NCBI RefSeq assembly: GCF_014200675.1
Contig: NZ_JACHCI010000002.1
Coordinates: 1-64,000, forward strand
Direction: 5' to 3'
Source: Janthinobacterium saanense
GTDB lineage: Bacteria > Pseudomonadota > Gammaproteobacteria > Burkholderiales > Burkholderiaceae_D
Length of the DNA: 64,000 nucleotides
The position numbers and the translations under genes were made by a program. Under the pieces are notes generated by a model. It was not told where the DNA came from. It saw only the letters and a list, made by a program, of their open reading frames with translations, and ran no database searches. Positions 55,267-64,000 of the stretch are shown here, one piece after another. Within the stretch, counting starts at the first letter, position 1, and every line of letters begins with the position of its first letter.

Positions 55267-56229
55267 ATGCCTACTTTTACCGTTACCGGGGAGCGCATCG
55301 CGCTGCCAGCACCGCGCCAGCATGGCCACCGCATCAAGGCCGCGCTGGGCGCCCTGGTATTTCCCTTGCAGCGCGCGCGCTGGCAAGCCTTTGTCGAGGA
55401 CTTGCCTGGCCTGATGGCGCTGGCGCAATCGCATCCCAGCCTGCTGTACAAGATTTATCGTCCTTACGCGAGCCGCCATCTGGGCTGCTCGGCCAGGGTC
55501 GCGCTGCTGCAGGGCCATTATCAGTTTCTGTGGCAGGCGGGTGCCCGTCCGCTGGTGGAATACGCGGCGCGGCGCGCGCTGGTGCTGGCCAATATCGAAG
55601 GCAAGGACGGTTTGATCTACCGCTTGCAGCTGACTGCCATCCATGACAGCCACCGTGAAGGTGAGCTGTGCCTGCGCCTGACGCGCGACGGCGTGTCGCT
55701 CTACCTGGCCAGTTTTGTATTCCTGCCGCAGGCTGGCAGCGCTGTCATCCAGCTGGGCGCCATCCAGGGGCTGCGCTCGCAGGCCGGTGCACAATCGATC
55801 CGCGAGGCCACGCGCGCGCTGCATGGCTGCCGGCCGAAAAACCTGATGGTGGCGGCCTTGCGCGACCTGGGCGACTTTTTCGGCTGTGGCGAGCTGGCGC
55901 TGGTCAGCAATGCCAATCGCATCGCCCTGAACGCACGCCGGCGCCGGCAGATATCGGCCGACTACGACCTGACGTGGCAGGAAATGCACGCCACGCCGGA
56001 TGGCGACGGTAATTACCGGATGCCCTGCAGTCCTTGCAGGGCGCCAGACCTGTCCCAGGTGGCGTCGAAGAAGCGCGCTTGTGCGCGCCGCCGCGGCGCC
56101 ATGCTGGTGCAAATGGGCAGCGACATGCGCTGGCAGTTGTCGGCCTTGCTGACGACGCCGGCTGGCGCCAGTTCGCGAGCTTGCACTGTGGCGCGCACGT
56201 CCTGGCCGCCGCTCGCCAGTATTTTCTGA
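55267..56229 (+). CDS. VirK/YbjX family protein (DUF535)
   Basis: 320 residues from the ATG at 55267. DUF535 segments: PSLLYKIYRPYASRHLGCSARVALLQGHYQFL, EGELCLRLTRDGVSLYLASFVFLP, and ALVSNANRIALNARRRRQISADYDLTWQEM. The end normally closes soon after LSQVASKKRA..RRR, but here an extra, Ser/Thr-rich tail of some 45 residues follows. Relatives (VirK, YbjX) are linked to intercellular spreading and antimicrobial-peptide resistance; exact function unknown. Confidence 0.85.
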   Translation: MPTFTVTGERIALPAPRQHGHRIKAALGALVFPLQRARWQAFVEDLPGLMALAQSHPSLLYKIYRPYASRHLGCSARVALLQGHYQFLWQAGARPLVEYAARRALVLANIEGKDGLIYRLQLTAIHDSHREGELCLRLTRDGVSLYLASFVFLPQAGSAVIQLGAIQGLRSQAGAQSIREATRALHGCRPKNLMVAALRDLGDFFGCGELALVSNANRIALNARRRRQISADYDLTWQEMHATPDGDGNYRMPCSPCRAPDLSQVASKKRACARRRGAMLVQMGSDMRWQLSALLTTPAGASSRACTVARTSWPPLASIF

Positions 56230-56330
56230 GCTGTGTCTTGACCATGGCGCGTTTTTCGGCACGGCGCCAGGCAAAAGCGCCGCGATGGGCGTATACTTGC
56301 CGGCATTCTTAACCTGAAGCCAGTCACCCC

Positions 56331-57305
56331 ATGCCAGCAACTTTCCCTACTTCGCGCATGCGCCGCCTGCGCGCAACGCCCCAACTGCGCGAACTGTTCC
56401 GCGAAACCGACATCAACGCGCGCGATCTGGTCCTGCCTATCTTCGTCGATGAAGGCAGCAGCGACTTTATCGAGATCGCTTCCATGCCCGGCGTGCGCCG
56501 CATCCCTGAAGCGAAGCTGGCGCAGGAAGTCGAGCGCTATGCGCGCGCAGGCCTGCGTTCGGTCATGACCTTCGGTATTTCGCACCACAAGGATGGCCAG
56601 GGCAGCGACACCCTGAACCCGGACGGCCTGGTGGCGCGCATGTCGCGCATCATCAAGGACGCCGTGCCCGAGATGGTGGTCATGTCCGACACCTGCTTTT
56701 GCGAATACACGGACCACGGCCATTGCGGCATCCTGCATGGCGACACGGTGGACAATGACAGCACCGTGCTCAACCTGGGCAAGCAGGCCGTGATCGCCGC
56801 GCAGGCGGGCGCCGACATCATCGCGCCCTCGGCAGCCATGGATGGCCAGGTAGCCGCGATTCGCAGCGCACTCGATGCGGCCGGTTTCCACGACACCCCC
56901 GTGATGGCGTATTCGACCAAGTTCGCTTCTGGCCTGTATGGCCCGTTCCGCGACGCGGCCGGCAGCACCCTGAAGGGCGACCGTAAAACCTACCAGATGG
57001 ACCCGATGAACCGCCGCGAAGCGATCCGAGAGTCCTTGATCGACGAAGCCGAAGGCGCCGACGCGCTGATGGTCAAGCCGGCCGGCGCCTACCTGGACAT
57101 CATCCGCGACCTGCGCGAAGTGACGCGTTTGCCGATCGGCGCCTACCAGGTCAGCGGCGAATACGCGATGATCAAGTTTGCCGCCCAGGCAGGCGCCATC
57201 GACGAGCGCCGCGTGGTGCAGGAAACCCTGGGCGCCATCAAGCGCGCGGGCGCCGACATGATCTTTACGTATTTCGCGATGGATGTGCTGAACAATCCCT
57301 ACTAA
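56331..57305 (+). CDS. hemB: Delta-aminolevulinic acid dehydratase (porphobilinogen synthase)
   Basis: 324 residues. Metal site [14 protein letters not shown] with three cysteines, which indicates a zinc-dependent catalytic site. The Schiff-base lysines are in [16 protein letters not shown] and [12 protein letters not shown]. It condenses two 5-aminolevulinate to porphobilinogen in haem synthesis. The three-Cys zinc type is notable where several proteobacterial relatives use magnesium only. Confidence 0.96.
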   Translation: MPATFPTSRMRRLRATPQLRELFRETDINARDLVLPIFVDEGSSDFIEIASMPGVRRIPEAKLAQEVERYARAGLRSVMTFGISHHKDGQGSDTLNPDGLVARMSRIIKDAVPEMVVMSDTCFCEYTDHGHCGILHGDTVDNDSTVLNLGKQAVIAAQAGADIIAPSAAMDGQVAAIRSALDAAGFHDTPVMAYSTKFASGLYGPFRDAAGSTLKGDRKTYQMDPMNRREAIRESLIDEAEGADALMVKPAGAYLDIIRDLREVTRLPIGAYQVSGEYAMIKFAAQAGAIDERRVVQETLGAIKRAGADMIFTYFAMDVLNNPY

Positions 57306-57386
57306 GCAAGCAGAGATAGGGGGCAGGGCGCGCCATTTCCGCTATGATGGCGCGCTGTTGATAGCGATGTTGATAATAAGCTGCCC

Positions 57387-58760
57387 ATGTCCCTGAAAAT
57401 CTCCCGTATCCTGCACGCCGGTTATGTCTTCGAAAACGATGGCACGTCCATCGCCTTCGATCCCATCGTTGAAAACCCGTTCAGCCGCAACTGCCACGCC
57501 TTTCCCTCCGTGCGCTTCGAGCTGGAACAGGTGCGCAGCCTGCGCCTCGATGCGATCTTTATCTCGCACCTGCACGACGATCATCTGTCGCTCGACAGCC
57601 TCGATCAGTTCGACCGCAGCACGCCGATTTATCTGTATTGCGTCTTCGACGAGCTGTTCGCGATGATCAAAGCGCTGGGTTTTGCACAGGTGCAGCGCCT
57701 GCAGGTCGATCTGCCGGTACAGGTGGGCAGCATCGAGATCATTCCGCGCCGCGCGCTCGATGACGATGTCGACTCCCTGTTCCAGGTACGGGCGGCGGGC
57801 TTGAATGTCCTGAACGTGGTCGATTCCTGGATCGGCCCCGAAACCATCGCGCAACTGGCGGCCTACGCGCCATGGGACATGGTCTTGTGGCCCTTCCAGA
57901 CCATGCGTGAAATCGCCGTGATCGCGCCATCGCGCGCTGGCATGGATACAGGACCGGTGGAGCTGCCCGACGACTGGGCGCCGCAGCTGCGCGCGCTGGC
58001 GCCGCGCTACATCGTGCCCAGCTCCTGCCAGTTCGTGCAGGAAGACTGGTCCTGGTATAACCACGCCATGTTCCCCGTCACCTACCGCCAGTTTGCGCAG
58101 GAAATCGGCGCCGCGCTGCCGGACGCGCATATTCTCAGGCTCGATCCTTCCACCTCCGTGCTGCTCGATAGCGAAGGCTTGACGCCAGCTGCGCCGCTGC
58201 CCTGGGTGATCCCCGTGGGGCCGCAGGATATCGATTTCGATTACCGGCCCGGTTTGATCCCACCTTCTACTGCCGATATCGCGCGCCGCTTCGCGCCCTT
58301 GAGCGAGCCTGACGCCGCGCTGGTGCTGGATTTTTGCCGTGACGGCTTGCTGCAGCGCTACCGCGACATGGAGCTGGCCGAGGACAGCTATTTCCAGGCG
58401 CCGCGCTTATGGCGCTTGTCGCTGTACGGCCATGACGGTGACGCCACGGTGCTGTATTACCGCACGCATGGCGACCAGATCGTGCTGGCGGATCAGACGG
58501 ACGAGGCGCCCGGCTGGACCACCGAGCTGCCGCTGGTAAAGTGCCATGCGGCGCTGGTGCTGGGCGAATCGCTGACGTCGATGTATATGCGCATCAACGA
58601 TCATGCGTTCGACGCGGCCACCCAGGCGCTGCTCGACGAAGCCGATATCGTTGACGACCCTTTGATACGCTGTTTGTTCAACGACGCCATCGGCGCTTAC
58701 CAGGCGGCGCAGCTAGAGCGTTTGCTGGCACGTCCAGCCGAAAAATCCACGACACGGTAA
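57387..58760 (+). CDS. Metallo-beta-lactamase-fold hydrolase with extra C-terminal domain
   Basis: 457 residues. The N-terminal ~280 residues show an MBL fold (FENDGTSIAFDPIVENPF, then FISHLHDDHLSLDSL with the HxHxDH metal motif). The C-terminal ~170 residues (from about AFLSEPDAALVLDFCRDGLL-like FAPLSEPDAALVLD) are unassigned. The overall type resembles UlaG/N-acyl-PE-PLD-like hydrolases. Substrate unknown. Stands alone between hemB and msrA. Confidence 0.8.
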   Translation: MSLKISRILHAGYVFENDGTSIAFDPIVENPFSRNCHAFPSVRFELEQVRSLRLDAIFISHLHDDHLSLDSLDQFDRSTPIYLYCVFDELFAMIKALGFAQVQRLQVDLPVQVGSIEIIPRRALDDDVDSLFQVRAAGLNVLNVVDSWIGPETIAQLAAYAPWDMVLWPFQTMREIAVIAPSRAGMDTGPVELPDDWAPQLRALAPRYIVPSSCQFVQEDWSWYNHAMFPVTYRQFAQEIGAALPDAHILRLDPSTSVLLDSEGLTPAAPLPWVIPVGPQDIDFDYRPGLIPPSTADIARRFAPLSEPDAALVLDFCRDGLLQRYRDMELAEDSYFQAPRLWRLSLYGHDGDATVLYYRTHGDQIVLADQTDEAPGWTTELPLVKCHAALVLGESLTSMYMRINDHAFDAATQALLDEADIVDDPLIRCLFNDAIGAYQAAQLERLLARPAEKSTTR

Positions 58761-58801
58761 GATAGCTGTTTTACGCATTGTTGAACAAGGAATTGACTAC
58801 C

Positions 58802-59314
58802 ATGGCACATGACAACAACACTGAAACCGCGATCCTGGCAGGCGGCTGCTTCTGGGGCGTGCAAGACTTGCTGCGCCGTTATCCTGGTGTGCTGGCCACG
58901 CGCGTGGGCTACAGCGGCGGCGACGTGGCCAACGCCACCTACCGCAACCATGGCACGCATGCCGAAGCGATTGAAATCGTCTTCGACCCGGCCGTCATCA
59001 GCTATCGCAAGATCCTCGAATTCTTCTTCCAGATCCATGATCCCAGCACGGTGGACCGCCAGGGCAATGACCTGGGCAGCAGCTACCGCTCGGCCATTTT
59101 CTACACCAGCGAAGCGCAAAAGCAGGTGGCGCAGGACACCATCCGTGATGTCGATGCTTCCGGCCTGTGGCCAGCCAAGGTCGTGACGCAAGTCGAAGCG
59201 GCCGGCCCGTTCTGGCAAGCGGAACCCGAGCATCAGGATTACCTGGAGCGTCTGCCAAATGGCTATACCTGCCATTTCGTGCGCCCGGACTGGGTGCTGC
59301 CGCAGCGCGGCTAA
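58802..59314 (+). CDS. msrA: Peptide-methionine (S)-S-oxide reductase
   Basis: 170 residues from the ATG at 58802 (AAGGA upstream). Catalytic GGCFWG motif near residue 15-20 in [27 protein letters not shown], and [13 protein letters not shown], then closing region ending [10 protein letters not shown]. It repairs oxidised methionine (S form). A clear terminator follows. Confidence 0.95.
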   Translation: MAHDNNTETAILAGGCFWGVQDLLRRYPGVLATRVGYSGGDVANATYRNHGTHAEAIEIVFDPAVISYRKILEFFFQIHDPSTVDRQGNDLGSSYRSAIFYTSEAQKQVAQDTIRDVDASGLWPAKVVTQVEAAGPFWQAEPEHQDYLERLPNGYTCHFVRPDWVLPQRG

Positions 59315-59337
59315 CAAAGTCTGCTCGTTTTAGCTGG

Positions 59338-59360
59338 ACGCCCGCTTAGCCGGGCGTTTT
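59338..59360 (+). terminator. Rho-independent terminator after msrA
   Basis: ACGCCCG (59338-59344) and CGGGCGT (59351-59357) form a stem with a six-base loop, followed by TTTT. The remaining bases to 59634 show no gene or other clear feature; AAAGGAG just before 59635 is the ribosome site of the DUF1842 gene. Confidence 0.85.
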
Positions 59361-59634
59361 CATTTCTGATCTTCATCAACACAATGTTTGCGCCAGATCC
59401 AGGGGCATCACTCCGGTTGATGCCAGCAAATCGCTTCGACATGGGCGTGCATAAAATTTCCGGAATACAAGGAAATAATGTGAGTATATTGACATGAAAT
59501 TACCGCCTATGATGGTTGTTGAGTACCGAATGCATGCCACGCAGTCCAGGCATCGGCAAGGCGGATAGCCAGCGCCTGTCGCAATCCGCGATCTCCCTAC
59601 GGCTCAGGAATCATCACCCCAAAAGGAGTAGATA

Positions 59635-60033
59635 ATGGCAACACCTGAACAGAACGTGGTCGAACACCTGTATCTGACGGCCGGTAATCTGGGCTTGCCC
59701 GGCGCCCCGATCCTGAATCTGGCTGTGCTGTACAACTCGGCCGATGGTGCGCTGAGCGGCGAGGCGCTGATTGCACAGGCCATCGCTCCACCCAATGGCC
59801 GCGTGGTGATCCGTCCCGTCAGCGGCCAGGCGCACGGACTGGGTTTGCAGCATTACACCCGCGCGTTCACCCTGAGCGGCGAATACACGGTATCCGTGCC
59901 GCCACCCGCCATTGGTACCTATCTGGCCAAGTTCACTGCCACCTTCGTCACCGATAATGACTGGACAGGCCGTGGCACTTTCACCTATGGCGATCAGACC
60001 GTGAAGGATGTGCCGATCAAGAAACGCGGCTAA
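59635..60033 (+). CDS. DUF1842 domain protein
   Basis: 132 residues, AAAGGAG upstream. The DUF1842 pattern is visible: [42 protein letters not shown], then [29 protein letters not shown]. No signal peptide. Likely a cytoplasmic beta-rich protein; function not known. Set off by terminators on both sides, so it is its own unit. Confidence 0.82.
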   Translation: MATPEQNVVEHLYLTAGNLGLPGAPILNLAVLYNSADGALSGEALIAQAIAPPNGRVVIRPVSGQAHGLGLQHYTRAFTLSGEYTVSVPPPAIGTYLAKFTATFVTDNDWTGRGTFTYGDQTVKDVPIKKRG

Positions 60034-60046
60034 TTCCGACTGTCAG

Positions 60047-60079
60047 CGGCGGCGTCCCTGCTGGGGCGCCGCCGTTTTT
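60047..60079 (+). terminator. Rho-independent terminator after the DUF1842 gene
   Basis: CGGCGGCGTCCC (60047-60058) pairs with GGGGCGCCGCCG (60063-60074), with one G-T pair, around TGCT, followed by TTTTT. Confidence 0.88.
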
Positions 60080-60142
60080 ACGTCTGTTCTCCCGATTGAA
60101 AAGCGGCGTATCATGAGCGAAAAAGTTCATGGAGGAGACAGC

Positions 60143-61465
60143 ATGCATCATCAGCGACAGGGTAGCAGCACGACCGCGGCGCGCTATCAAAGCGGTTTTG
60201 GCAACGAGTTTGCCACCGAGGCCATCCCTGGCGCCTTGCCGCAAGGGCAGAATGCGCCGCAGCGCGCGCCTTTCGGGCTGTATGCGGAACAGTTGTCGGG
60301 CACGGCCTTCACGGCGCCGCGTGCGCAAAACCGGCGCTCCTGGCTGTACCGCATCCGGCCCGCCAGCCAGCACCGGCCGTTCACCCCCTTGGAAAATACC
60401 CGCATCGTCAGCGATTTTCATGCCATGCCACCGACGCCGCCCAACCAGCTGCGCTGGAATCCTTTGCCGCTGCCGCCGCTGCAGATTGAAACGGATTTCA
60501 TCGATGGCCTGGTGACGATGGCGGGCAATGGCAGCGCCGAGGCGATGAGCGGCTGCGCGATACACCTGTATGCAGCCAACCGGGCTATGCAGCGCTGTTT
60601 TTATTCGGCCGATGGCGAGTGGCTGATCGTGCCGCAGCAGGGCAGGCTGTCCATTTTTACCGAGCTGGGATTGATCGAAGTCGAACCGCAGGAAATCGCC
60701 GTCATCCCGCGCGGCATGCGCTTTCGCGTCAGCCTGCCGGACGGCCAGGCGCGCGGTTATATCTGCGAGAACTTTGGCGCCGCTTTCCGCCTGCCTGAGC
60801 TGGGACCGATCGGATCGAACGGCCTGGCCAATGCGCGCGATTTTCTCACGCCCCATGCGGCCTATGAAGATGTCGACGGCGAGTGTGAACTGATCGCCAA
60901 GTTTGGCGGCCATCTGTGGCGCACGGTGCTCGATCACTCACCGCTGGACGTGGTGGCCTGGCATGGCAATTATGCGCCGTATAAATACGATTTGCGCCGC
61001 TTCAATACCATAGGCTCGATCAGCTATGACCATCCCGACCCATCGATTTTCCTGGTATTGCAGGCGCCCAGCGACAACCCGCAGCTCGGTGCGATCGACT
61101 TTGCGATATTTCCGCCACGCTGGCTGGCCGCCGAGCACACTTTCCGTCCGCCCTGGTTTCACCGCAACGTGGCCAGCGAATTCATGGGCCTGATCCATGG
61201 TGTGTATGACGCCAAGGCGGCCGGCTTCGTGCCGGGCGGCGCCAGCCTGCACAATTGCATGTCGGGCCACGGCCCCGATGCACAAACGTTTGAAAAAGCC
61301 TCGCACAGCGATACGGCCACGCCGCTGAAAGTGGGCGACACCATGGCCTTCATGTTTGAAACGCGCAGCATGATCAGGCCTACGCCGTTTGCGCTCGATG
61401 GCGGCTTGCTGCAAACCGATTATTTTGAATGCTGGCAGGGGCTGCGCAAGCATTTTCTTCCTTAG
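60143..61465 (+). CDS. hmgA: Homogentisate 1,2-dioxygenase
   Basis: 440 residues from the ATG at 60143 (GGAGGAG upstream); an earlier ATG at 60113 lacks such a site. Family segments: [62 protein letters not shown] with iron-binding His/Glu, and SCMSGHGPD-like [17 protein letters not shown]. It opens the ring of homogentisate in tyrosine catabolism. The expected partner (fumarylacetoacetase) is not in the window. Confidence 0.96.
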   Translation: MHHQRQGSSTTAARYQSGFGNEFATEAIPGALPQGQNAPQRAPFGLYAEQLSGTAFTAPRAQNRRSWLYRIRPASQHRPFTPLENTRIVSDFHAMPPTPPNQLRWNPLPLPPLQIETDFIDGLVTMAGNGSAEAMSGCAIHLYAANRAMQRCFYSADGEWLIVPQQGRLSIFTELGLIEVEPQEIAVIPRGMRFRVSLPDGQARGYICENFGAAFRLPELGPIGSNGLANARDFLTPHAAYEDVDGECELIAKFGGHLWRTVLDHSPLDVVAWHGNYAPYKYDLRRFNTIGSISYDHPDPSIFLVLQAPSDNPQLGAIDFAIFPPRWLAAEHTFRPPWFHRNVASEFMGLIHGVYDAKAAGFVPGGASLHNCMSGHGPDAQTFEKASHSDTATPLKVGDTMAFMFETRSMIRPTPFALDGGLLQTDYFECWQGLRKHFLP

Positions 61466-61593
61466 TCTTCTTCATCCCAGGTGGTAGCCGATGCCGACGC
61501 AAACGCTACCCCGTCACCGGCATGCGCGCGCAGTTGCAGCAGCATCAGCGCCATGCCCAGCATCAGCGCGCCTGCGCAAAGTTTCTTTTTCAT
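61462..61593 (-). CDS. Small exported peptide, hypothetical
   Basis: 43 residues from the ATG at 61593. A signal-like N-terminus ([19 protein letters not shown]) precedes a short acidic tail (TTWDEED). Its stop codon overlaps the hmgA stop region by four bases, convergently. No family recognised. A weak GGACAG upstream gives modest support. Confidence 0.4.
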   Translation of the reverse strand: MKKKLCAGALMLGMALMLLQLRAHAGDGVAFASASATTWDEED

Positions 61594-61780
61594 CGACTGT
61601 CCTGTCCCAGAGTGTTGGTGTTGCAGTGCGGCATATGTTTCTTTACACACATCTTCTATTATATTGCTACTTCCATCAGAGCGGGCTGATCAAATTGCCA
61701 AGCGTGTTCTACAATAACGGGCCTTGTGCGTTTGCACTACATTAATTTGCTCAATAGTATGTGAAGGGAATGACTAGCCT

Positions 61781-64000
61781 GTGACTTCCAAGCCGATCAA
61801 GATAGCCGCCACCGTGATCGTGGCGCTGGCCGCCGGTGCCGGCATCTACACGTTCATGCGTCCTGCCGCGACCGCCTCCCATGCCGGCGCTCCTGCCGCA
61901 ACGCCGCAAGGCGCCGTGGATGCGGTTGCCATTTCGGCGCAATTGCGCGATTTGCTGGCCAATTTCCGCAAGATCATCGTCTTGCTGGCCGATGAGCAAG
62001 CGCTGCCGGACGGCGCCCGCGACGAGGCGCGCAAAGTGGGGCAAAGCCTGTTCCATGAAAACCAGGAACGCATGACCAAGCTGGACGCCATGCTGGACCA
62101 GTTGACGGCGTCCGGCAATCCGGGCCGCTTCGAGGCGCTCGACGGTTTGCTGACGTATATCGAATCCGATCCCGGCCTGTACGATGCCGACCGGCTGGCC
62201 TTCCGCGAGCTGCTGCAAAGCATGCTGGCCGACGTGGCCAGGGATAGCTCCTTGCCGGCGATCAAGGTGCACAAGCGCATTTCGGAAGACCTCGATGCAC
62301 TGGGCGAGATCGAGCGCAATTATGAAAAGGAAATCCGCCAGATCTTCGGCAACCTGGGCCAGCGCGCCATCGAACTCAAGCGCGAGCGCTGGGACGATTA
62401 TGTGGTCCACCTGAAAAAACTGTATAACCGCGAGCAGATACTCAAGGAAAACGGCGTCGTCGTGCCTTATGCCGTGCCACCGGGCGGCGCCGTTCCTGAT
62501 GCTAAGCCAGAGGTGAAGAAGGACGAAGCGGAAATCTTCGGCCTGGGCTTGCCGAAGAAAACCATCGTACTGAGCTTTGACGACGGCCCGCACCGCCGCT
62601 ACACGGAAGAAATCAGCGCGATCCTGAAGCAATATGGCGTGCCGGCCGTGTTCTTCAACGTGGGCCGCAACCTGGGAACGCTGGATGCCGAAGGCCATGC
62701 CAAGCTGGGCGCCAACGCGGAAGTCTCCCGCAAGCTGATGGCCGAAGGTTATGCCGTGGGCAACCATAGTTTCAGTCATGCACAATTATCCAAGGAAACG
62801 GGCGACAAGCTGAAGGGCGAAATCCTCGGCACCGATACTTTATTAAAAGCCATCAGCCCGGACCGCGCCGCGCTGTTCCGCTTCCCCTATGGCGCGCGCA
62901 ATAGCGAAGGCATGGCCGCGCTGGCCAATGCCCACCTGAAATCGGTGATGTGGAATATCGATTCGCTGGACTGGGCCGATCCCGTGCCCAGCTCCATCAC
63001 GAACCGGGTGCTGGCGTCCGTCGACAAGGCAGGGCGCGGCATCATCCTGTTCCACGACATCCATGAGCGCACGGTAAAAGCCTTGCCGGCCGTGCTCGAT
63101 CGCCTGGTGGCGGAAGGCTATCAATTCGCGGCTTGGGACGGCAGCAGTTTCCAGGTGGCGAAAAGCACGGCGCCTGCAGCTGAAAAAGTGCCTGTCAGCA
63201 CCGGTTACGCCAATTCCTGGGCGGTGGTGATCGGCATCGATGATTACGCCAGGTGGCCCAAGCTGCAATATGCGGTGCGCGACGCCCAGAGCGTGCGTGA
63301 AACCCTGATCGACAAGTTCGGCTTCGCAGCCGAGCGCGTGGTGACCCTGAAAAACGCGGAAGCGACGCGCAATAATATTTTGGCGGCCTTCCACGACAAG
63401 CTGGCCCATGGCGGCGTGCAGCGTAATGACCGCATCTTCGTCTTTTTTGCCGGCCACGGCGCCACGCGCAAACTCAGTTCGGGGCGCGACCTTGGCTATA
63501 TCGTGCCGGTCGATTCCGACCCGGCGCAGTTCGCCACGGATGCGATACCGATGACGGAAATCCAGAATATCGCCGAAAGCCTGACGGCCAAGCATGCCTT
63601 TTTTGTGATGGATGCCTGTTACAGCGGCCTGGGCCTGACGCGCGGCGCCGGTTCCAGCAACTTTTTGCGCGATAACGCCAAGCGCATCGGCCGGCAAATG
63701 CTGACGGCGGGCGGCGGCGACCAGCTGGTGGCCGATGGCGGCCCGAATGGCCATTCGGTGTTTACCTGGACCTTGCTGCAAGGCCTGGCTGGCAAGGCGG
63801 ACCTGAATGGCGACGGCTTGATCACGGCCACCGAACTGGCGGCCTATGTGGCGCCGGCGGTGTCCAGCGTATCGAACCAGACACCGGCCTTTGGCAGTCT
63901 GCCCGGTTCGGAAGGGGGCGACTTCGTGTTTGAATTGCCGGCTGAAACGGAATTCCTCAGCCCGAACACGATGCAGCTGTCGACGGAAGCGATTGCCCTG
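61781..64000 (+). CDS. NodB polysaccharide-deacetylase / caspase-like (C14) fusion, 3' end beyond the window
   Basis: 740 codons from a GTG at 61781, no stop before the edge. Residues 6-26 form a membrane anchor or signal. Residues ~45-230 are helical and unassigned. A NodB deacetylase domain follows: SFDDGPH with Asp267/Asp268, HSFSH with His329/His333, and RFPYGARNSEG. A caspase-like domain begins near 485 (WAVVIGIDDYARWPKLQYAVRDAQSV) with catalytic His559 in FAGHG and Cys613 in DACYSG, and an EF-hand-like DLNGDGLITATE. Extracytoplasmic; presumably acts on cell-wall glycans and peptides. The order deacetylase-caspase in one chain is unusual. Confidence 0.85.
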   Translation, partial: MTSKPIKIAATVIVALAAGAGIYTFMRPAATASHAGAPAATPQGAVDAVAISAQLRDLLANFRKIIVLLADEQALPDGARDEARKVGQSLFHENQERMTKLDAMLDQLTASGNPGRFEALDGLLTYIESDPGLYDADRLAFRELLQSMLADVARDSSLPAIKVHKRISEDLDALGEIERNYEKEIRQIFGNLGQRAIELKRERWDDYVVHLKKLYNREQILKENGVVVPYAVPPGGAVPDAKPEVKKDEAEIFGLGLPKKTIVLSFDDGPHRRYTEEISAILKQYGVPAVFFNVGRNLGTLDAEGHAKLGANAEVSRKLMAEGYAVGNHSFSHAQLSKETGDKLKGEILGTDTLLKAISPDRAALFRFPYGARNSEGMAALANAHLKSVMWNIDSLDWADPVPSSITNRVLASVDKAGRGIILFHDIHERTVKALPAVLDRLVAEGYQFAAWDGSSFQVAKSTAPAAEKVPVSTGYANSWAVVIGIDDYARWPKLQYAVRDAQSVRETLIDKFGFAAERVVTLKNAEATRNNILAAFHDKLAHGGVQRNDRIFVFFAGHGATRKLSSGRDLGYIVPVDSDPAQFATDAIPMTEIQNIAESLTAKHAFFVMDACYSGLGLTRGAGSSNFLRDNAKRIGRQMLTAGGGDQLVADGGPNGHSVFTWTLLQGLAGKADLNGDGLITATELAAYVAPAVSSVSNQTPAFGSLPGSEGGDFVFELPAETEFLSPNTMQLSTEAIAL

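Noticed and set aside
59489-59517. TTGACA with TATGAT as a promoter for the DUF1842 gene
   Set aside because: Spacing between the hexamers is only 13 bases, outside the workable range.
61751-62785. Minus-strand frame opposite the deacetylase-caspase gene
   Set aside because: The plus-strand reading carries intact NodB and caspase motifs; the minus frame has none.

Overview
The window is GC-rich chromosomal DNA whose gene content and protein style point to a beta-proteobacterium of the Oxalobacteraceae (Janthinobacterium/Massilia/Duganella type). This is inferred from the mix of monomeric NADP-isocitrate dehydrogenase, FolE2, a chromosomal OXA-type beta-lactamase, the yjcH-actP pair, NsrR/flavohaemoglobin and HmgA. 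No rRNA, tRNA or CRISPR array was seen. The last gene runs off the right edge.

Bases 1-4380 are an acquired, conspicuously AT-rich island. On its left lie an IS5-like element end and a broken IS30-type transposase start. On its right lies a 99-bp non-coding inverted-repeat element (MITE-like) between CTAG copies. Inside is a compact three-gene operon: a SIR2-like/STAND-NTPase/helical-repeat protein (502-2991), a small four-helix membrane protein (3018-3389), and a membrane-anchored coiled-coil protein with a nucleoside-deoxyribosyltransferase/TIR-like domain (3390-4100). This is the best candidate in the window for an undescribed anti-phage (NAD-linked) system.

Bases 4.4-30 kb are ordinary accessory and housekeeping chromosome. 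They hold a DUF3761 protein, a divergent pair of DJ-1-fold proteins (isonitrile-hydratase-like enzyme and an AraC regulator carrying the same fold), a lone spore-coat-U protein, icd, folE2, an OXA-like beta-lactamase directly before a class A PBP, azoR/hxlR, a GH3 lipoprotein, a decayed PhyH dioxygenase next to a LacI-type regulator with a shortened hinge, a DUF885 peptidase-like protein, MarR and LysR regulators, an SDR enzyme, a metallophosphoesterase and a solute-binding protein.

Bases 29-39 kb form a metabolic block: hmp, yjcH-actP, nsrR, ppc, gap and pyk. hmp and nsrR both carry NsrR-like operators, and a perfect FNR-type box sits before ppc. Two copies of a long dispersed palindrome, differing by a compensatory base pair, lie after actP and after ppc.

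Bases 39-64 kb hold a MHYT/PAS hybrid kinase with an HD-GYP response regulator, a RES/Xre-type toxin-antitoxin pair, a lipoprotein alpha/beta-hydrolase, DUF481, a tightly overlapping haloacetate-dehalogenase-like/leuC/leuD operon with a divergent LysR gene, an OmpR/histidine-kinase pair, VirK-like DUF535, hemB, a metallo-beta-lactamase-fold protein, msrA, DUF1842, hmgA and, at the edge, an unusual NodB-deacetylase/caspase fusion.
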